Assembly (NCBI GenBank): GCA_903880095.1
Contig: CAIRNX010000028.1
Span: 1 to 64,000 of the forward strand
DNA length: 64,000 nucleotides
DNA from: an uncultured Micrococcales bacterium
GTDB taxonomy: Bacteria; Actinomycetota; Actinomycetes; Actinomycetales; Microbacteriaceae
Direction of reading: 5' to 3'
Position numbers and translations under genes: made by a program. Below the pieces are notes generated by a model. The model did not search any database and was not told where the DNA came from. It saw nothing but the letters and a program-made list of their open reading frames with translations. Positions 59,950 through 64,000 of this stretch are shown in pieces (position 1 is the first letter of the stretch; each line of letters opens with the position of its first letter).

Positions 59950-61208
59950 TAGTGGGCCTCTGCGGTGTCGGGCAGTTTGCGCATGGTCGTTAGTGGGCTG
60001 AACAGCACGAAGACGCACGAGAATGCTCCACCAATGGCTCCGATCCAGAGCGCAGTGTTGACGCCGTAAGCAGAAGCGACTGCGCCACCGATTAACCCAC
60101 CGATTGGCATGACGCCCCAAACAAAGAAGCGAATAGATGCGTTCATGCGACCAAGGAGTTCAGGCGGGCAGAGTCGCTGGCGAGCTGATACCTGAGTGAT
60201 GTTGTAGGCCAGGACGGCGAATCCGTTGACGAAGTCCATCACCAAAAGCAGCGGCAGAGTTGCTTCGTTATGAAGCGTCACTGCGACCGGCACGAGCAAA
60301 ACATTCAACCCGCTAACCACGGCCGAGAGGCTAATCAAGGTGCCTTCGCCTACCCACTTAATGAGTTTTGTCGTGGCCAATGAGCCAAGCAGCGCACCTA
60401 TTGCGGCAAAGGTACCCAGGAGGCCGAGCGCTGAAGCGCCGAAATTCAGGTATTGGGAGCCCAAGAAGACGAGGGCAAAAATCGAGTACATCAGGCTGGT
60501 AAATAGATTGTTCGCCGAGGTCGTTAGCGAGATGCGACGAATCAGAGGTTGGCGAACCACAAAACGAAGCCCCTCGCGAATCTCAACGTGGAGGGGCTTG
60601 CGGTCTTCTTTGGCTTTAGGGGTCTCGGTGTCTTTGATCATGCCGAGGGTCAGAGCCGAAACCAGATAACTGAACGCGTCAACAATCAAAAGCGCCGGAG
60701 CTTTAAAGAGATCGATTAGGAATCCGACGATTCCTGGCCCAGCAATTCCCGAAATCTGATTCGTGGTTTCGAGTGCGGCGTTACCCGCGGCAATTTTGTC
60801 GCTCGGCAAAATCACCGGAACAAATGATTGGTAAGCCACGTCGAAGAACACGGTGGCAAGACCGATTACGAAAGCGATCACGATGACCACCCAGACAGAG
60901 AGGTGGTTGGTGAAGTAGAGAAGAGGAATCAGCCCGACGCAAACCATGCGAATGACGTCGGCGATGATCATTACGCGGCGTTTGATCCAGCGATCAACCC
61001 ACGCTCCAGCAACCAATCCGACCAGTAGAAAAGAAGCGGTTCCGGCAGCCGAAAGCACACCCATTTCTTGTGGACCGGCGTCAAGGAGCTTGACGGCTAT
61101 AAAGGCCAGAGCAAGAGAGCCAATCTGGCTACCAAAGGCGCTAAAAGTTTGACCGCCCCAAAGCCACGCGAAACCAGGGGTTCTGACCAGCCCAAACTTG
61201 TTTTTCAT
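59949..61208 (-). CDS. MFS transporter (MFS_3 exporter)
   Basis: A 419 aa protein with about 12 helices. FAWLWGGQTFSAFGSQIGSLALAFIAV and GAWVDRWIKRRVMIIAD (motif A) place it with EntS/MefA-like exporters; ELLGRMNASIRFFVWGVMPIGGLIGG is the matching second-half loop. The substrate is unknown, with macrolide or siderophore export possible for the family. ATG 61208 is chosen since TAGACT lies seven bases before it; a longer frame to 61265 runs into the divergent gene. Confidence 0.85.
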   Translation of the reverse strand: MKNKFGLVRTPGFAWLWGGQTFSAFGSQIGSLALAFIAVKLLDAGPQEMGVLSAAGTASFLLVGLVAGAWVDRWIKRRVMIIADVIRMVCVGLIPLLYFTNHLSVWVVIVIAFVIGLATVFFDVAYQSFVPVILPSDKIAAGNAALETTNQISGIAGPGIVGFLIDLFKAPALLIVDAFSYLVSALTLGMIKDTETPKAKEDRKPLHVEIREGLRFVVRQPLIRRISLTTSANNLFTSLMYSIFALVFLGSQYLNFGASALGLLGTFAAIGALLGSLATTKLIKWVGEGTLISLSAVVSGLNVLLVPVAVTLHNEATLPLLLVMDFVNGFAVLAYNITQVSARQRLCPPELLGRMNASIRFFVWGVMPIGGLIGGAVASAYGVNTALWIGAIGGAFSCVFVLFSPLTTMRKLPDTAEAH

Positions 61209-61253
61209 AACCACGAGTCTAAGTAATCGAGCCGAGATGGCAGACTTACTTTG

Positions 61254-63002
61254 ATGGCTAGACACAAGACGAGCACACCGAGCAACCTTGCGTTGACTTG
61301 GGCTCGCCTCTCATCACCCGACCTTTGGTCTTGGGGCCTTTTTTGGTTCGTTGCGGTGGTTACGGCGGTCGCCACCTATTTGATGGACTATCTGCGAACC
61401 GAAAATGGATCGTGGCTTTGGGCAATCACATACGGTGCATCGCTTGCTATCGCAGTCGCTATTGCTTGGGCCGGAAAAAAGTGGTTTTTGCCAAGAGTTT
61501 CTGTGGCCAGACGCGGTCTTGCAAATACGGTGCTGGCGGCCTTTGCCGGTGGCATAAAGAACACCTCGGTCGGGCTCATGGCTCTCGCTCTGCATCTCGA
61601 GGTCAGCATTGAGCTTCTTTTCAGGTTTGTTGGCGGCATAACCATGGGCCTCGCAATCATCACCCTTTTTGCGGCCATAACGGGTTCAAAGGCGGCACAC
61701 GCCGAGGCACTTCAAAGATTGTCGACCATTCGAAACGATCTTCTCGGTTCAAAGGAAAACCTCGATGTTCTTTTGGCTGATGAGCTCGAACAACTGGTCG
61801 AACGGTCTCGCCAAACAGTGCTTCCAAAAATCGAGCAAATTTCGGCATTGCTCAAATCGGCAACCGAGACGTCGATGGTGGCTGCCGCTATTAGCGAAAC
61901 GGTGTCGACTCGGGTGCGGCCGTTGATGGACGAGATTGCACTAAGCGCAAACTCCGGCCTCCCAAAAACGACGCAGACGGCGGCGATCACCGGTCTCGTG
62001 CAAACGCCGCGGCACTTTGTGGCTCGAGACCTGATCAAACCGCTGACGTATTTGGCTTATTCGCTGCCGGCAGTGAGCATTGTCACCTTCTACTTTCAAG
62101 GTTTTGATGGCGCCTTGTTTGGCGCCGTTTCAACTGTGATGTATCTAGGCTTCATGTGGTTGTTCAAGGCGGTAGTTCTGCCACGCAGGGCGACGCACAG
62201 GGTGGTGAGTTACGCGATGTTGACCGGGGCTGCCATACTCGCCCCAGTGGTTGGCCTCTATGTAATTGGTGGGGCATTGCCGATGAACTCCCACCAAAGT
62301 GTTCTGGTGCCTTTTATTTGCTGGTTGATCTACATCTTTACGGTGGTGGTTCTTTCACCCATCATTCTTTTGGACACCGAGAGTCGCCGGCTAGAGAAAT
62401 TGTTTGAGTCAGAAAACGACGCACTGGCCAAAGAAATTGCGGTATTCGAACAAAAGCTTTGGGTTTTCAAGCGACGCTGGTTGTTCATGCTGCACGGCAC
62501 GGTTCAAAGCGCTCTCACGGCTGCCCTGACGCGCCTACAAACCTTTGCCGAGAGCGACCCTTATCAGGTGAACCTCGTGCAAGCCGACCTCGAACGAGCA
62601 GAAAAGGCTCTTCAGTCGTTGCCATCAAACGAAATCGACTTCGAGAAGGCGGCTCAAGAACTTGTTGAGTCGTGGGCGGGTGTTTGCGCAATCACTCTCA
62701 AGGTCGATATGCGTGCCTCACGCGCACTCGTAACCAACCAGGGCAGCGCGTTCTGTGTGAACGAGATTTTGAAAGAAGCCATCGGTAACGCGGTTCGGCA
62801 CGGCTCGGCTACGGCTGTGCTTGTGAATATCACTCGCGAAGAGGACGACTTCATTGACGTTGAAATACAAAACGACGGCAGCGCTCCTTCGAAGCGACGT
62901 AAAAAAGGAATCGGGTCGAGAATGCTCGACGACATCACTCTGAATTGGTCACTGGAGCGCTCTGGTCGGCTTACAACGCTCAAGGCACGCCTGCCCCTTT
63001 AG
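61254..63002 (+). CDS. Membrane sensor-kinase-like ATPase with degenerate phosphoacceptor site
   Basis: A 582 aa protein. There are two membrane blocks (about 28-150 and 265-380), each with about four helices, separated by a helical cytoplasmic region. A coiled coil leads to MLHGTVQSALTAAL, where His414 sits as in HisKA_3 kinases but is followed by Gly instead of Asp. A GHKL ATPase domain ends the protein: N box EAIGNAVRHGS (about 506) and G box KGIGSRMLDDI (about 551). No response regulator is adjacent. It may be an orphan kinase or pseudokinase. TTG 61251 is an alternative start. Confidence 0.72.
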   Translation: MARHKTSTPSNLALTWARLSSPDLWSWGLFWFVAVVTAVATYLMDYLRTENGSWLWAITYGASLAIAVAIAWAGKKWFLPRVSVARRGLANTVLAAFAGGIKNTSVGLMALALHLEVSIELLFRFVGGITMGLAIITLFAAITGSKAAHAEALQRLSTIRNDLLGSKENLDVLLADELEQLVERSRQTVLPKIEQISALLKSATETSMVAAAISETVSTRVRPLMDEIALSANSGLPKTTQTAAITGLVQTPRHFVARDLIKPLTYLAYSLPAVSIVTFYFQGFDGALFGAVSTVMYLGFMWLFKAVVLPRRATHRVVSYAMLTGAAILAPVVGLYVIGGALPMNSHQSVLVPFICWLIYIFTVVVLSPIILLDTESRRLEKLFESENDALAKEIAVFEQKLWVFKRRWLFMLHGTVQSALTAALTRLQTFAESDPYQVNLVQADLERAEKALQSLPSNEIDFEKAAQELVESWAGVCAITLKVDMRASRALVTNQGSAFCVNEILKEAIGNAVRHGSATAVLVNITREEDDFIDVEIQNDGSAPSKRRKKGIGSRMLDDITLNWSLERSGRLTTLKARLPL

Positions 63003-63028
63003 CGCTGGCTCGTGCGAGAATTGAAAGC

Positions 63029-63541
63029 ATGAGTACTACTACTGCGATTGCAACCCTTCACACCAACCACGGCGATGTCCGAATCAACCTCTTCGGCAAG
63101 CACGCCCCTGTTACGGTCAAGAACTTTATTGAGCTTGCCGATGGCACAAAGACTGGCAAGCCGTTTTACGACGGCGTCATCTTTCACCGCATCATCGACG
63201 GCTTCATGATTCAGGGCGGCGACCCAACCGGCACCGGCCGCGGCGGACCCGGCTACGACTTCAACGACGAGCCGCACGACGAGCTGCACTACGACGCTCC
63301 TTACAAACTAGCCATGGCTAACGCTGGTAAGAAGTTTGATGGCTCGGGCACCAACGGCTCGCAGTTCTTTATCACCGTTGTTCCGACAGAGTTTCTCTGG
63401 GGCAAGCACACGATCTTTGGTGAGGTTGCCGACGATGAGTCGAAGAAGATTATCGACACAATCGCAAAGGTTAAGACCGATCACAACGACAAGCCACACG
63501 AAGACGTCGTTATGAACTCGGTAACCATCGAAACTGTCTAA
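63029..63541 (+). CDS. Cyclophilin-type peptidyl-prolyl isomerase
   Basis: A 170 aa cytoplasmic cyclophilin. VIFHRIIDGFMIQGGDPTGTGRGGPGY contains the catalytic Arg, and GSGTNGSQFFITVVPTEFLWGKHTIFGEV the ligand pocket. It accelerates proline isomerisation during folding. GAGAAT lies seven bases before the ATG, so the transcript may be leaderless. Its TAA overlaps the rhomboid ATG (TAATG), a pairing common in actinobacteria. Confidence 0.95.
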   Translation: MSTTTAIATLHTNHGDVRINLFGKHAPVTVKNFIELADGTKTGKPFYDGVIFHRIIDGFMIQGGDPTGTGRGGPGYDFNDEPHDELHYDAPYKLAMANAGKKFDGSGTNGSQFFITVVPTEFLWGKHTIFGEVADDESKKIIDTIAKVKTDHNDKPHEDVVMNSVTIETV

Positions 63542-64000
63542 TGGTTTGCTATCGGCACCCCGACCGTGAAACCGGCGTTAGCTGTCAGCGCTGTGGGCGA
63601 TACATTTGCCCGCAGTGCCAGATTCCTAACGCCGTAGGTTACCTCTGCCCGGAGGACGGCCGGGTGCCGGTGGTCACCCGCATCAAAAACGATTCTCGAG
63701 CAACGATCACAATCTCGCTGATTTTGATTAACGTTCTCATCTACATTGGCCAACTGACCAGCGCCGGAAGTGTGACAAACGCACTGGTTTACAGCCCACT
63801 TCTAACCAAGGCTGAGCCTTGGCGAATGCTCACTTCGGGATTTTTGCACAGCGAGAGTTCGTTCATGCATATCGCGTTGAACATGTATTCGCTCTATATT
63901 TTGGGCTCTGTTCTTGAACCTTTGCTTGGCAAGTTGCGATTCTTAGCTTTGTACCTGCTGGCCATATTCGGGGGGTCGGTCGCGGTTTTACTTCTCGATA
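63541..64000 (+). CDS. Rhomboid-family intramembrane serine protease, 5' part
   Basis: The first 153 codons are visible; the gene runs off the window. The N-terminus is a Cys/His zinc-finger-like module (CYRHPDRETGVSCQRCGRYICPQC, then CPED), typical of actinobacterial rhomboids. Membrane helices follow from about 50. EPWRMLTSGFLHSESSFMHIALNMYSLYILG carries the family WR and HxxxN motifs. The catalytic GxSG Ser and second His lie beyond the end. Translationally coupled to the cyclophilin. Confidence 0.92.
   Translation, partial: MVCYRHPDRETGVSCQRCGRYICPQCQIPNAVGYLCPEDGRVPVVTRIKNDSRATITISLILINVLIYIGQLTSAGSVTNALVYSPLLTKAEPWRMLTSGFLHSESSFMHIALNMYSLYILGSVLEPLLGKLRFLALYLLAIFGGSVAVLLLD

Overview
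The window looks like the replication-origin region of a small-genome, moderate-GC actinobacterium, most likely a Microbacteriaceae member of the freshwater Rhodoluna/Aquiluna type. This rests on the gene order trxB-trxA / parB-parA-rsmG-jag-yidC-yidD-rnpA-rpmH / dnaA-dnaN-gnd-recF-dciA-gyrB-gyrA-DUF3566-tRNA-Ile-tRNA-Ala, on the actinobacterial character of the proteins (HspR/HAIR control of dnaK, CopD-CtaG fusion, DUF3566, MurJ beside a DUF6049-like protein), on many leaderless genes, and on very tight packing with overlapping convergent genes. The genus is an inference and cannot be proved from the window. Layout. 1-5.2 kb: start of dnaK with two HspR operators, an MFS transporter, dcd, a nucleotidyltransferase-like protein and an MmpL/RND exporter. 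5.2-11.5 kb: a membrane-anchored esterase, a PIF1-like helicase, CopD-CtaG, an ICMT-like methyltransferase, HU and two small tandem membrane proteins. 11.5-15.3 kb: a zinc island, znuA-znuC-znuB-zur followed by zinc-free versions of L28, L33 and S14, with a Zur-type palindrome over the znuA promoter. 15.3-24.5 kb: a three-gene 2-oxoacid dehydrogenase operon (no E3), a holin-like membrane protein, a WXG-like mini-protein coupled to an alpha/beta hydrolase, purB, a TIGR01777 epimerase and small membrane proteins. 24.5-27.9 kb: dnaB and the rpsF-ssb-rpsR-rplI operon, separated by a helically phased DnaA-box array and headed by a probable S6:S18 autoregulatory leader. 28-35.6 kb: pcnA (CCA-adding enzyme), NUDIX hydrolase, truncated DUF6049-like protein, murJ, trxB, trxA, an aminotransferase and ddl. 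35.6-51.6 kb: the origin region proper, with parAB, two perfect parS sites, oriC between dnaA and dnaN, and the gyrase genes. 51.6-64 kb: accessory genes, including three MFS exporters, two LysE/RhtB exporters, a GH31 alpha-glucosidase, an XRE regulator with its membrane partner, a degenerate sensor kinase, a cyclophilin and a rhomboid protease running off the end. Genes left of dnaA through parB point left and genes right of dnaA point right, as expected for replication diverging from the dnaA-dnaN interval. The least ordinary signals are: (i) the 11-bp-phased DnaA-box array upstream of dnaB, 14.7 kb from oriC; (ii) a 49-codon ORF reading VSRET through parS and ending inside the start of parA, as if the ParA N-terminus had been split by a frameshift; (iii) about fifteen leaderless genes with a TAGNCT-like -10 box 6-8 nt before the start codon, including two 29-bp divergent intergenic regions; (iv) the SD-sequestering rpsF leader; and (v) the zinc-sparing ribosomal protein cluster beside zur.
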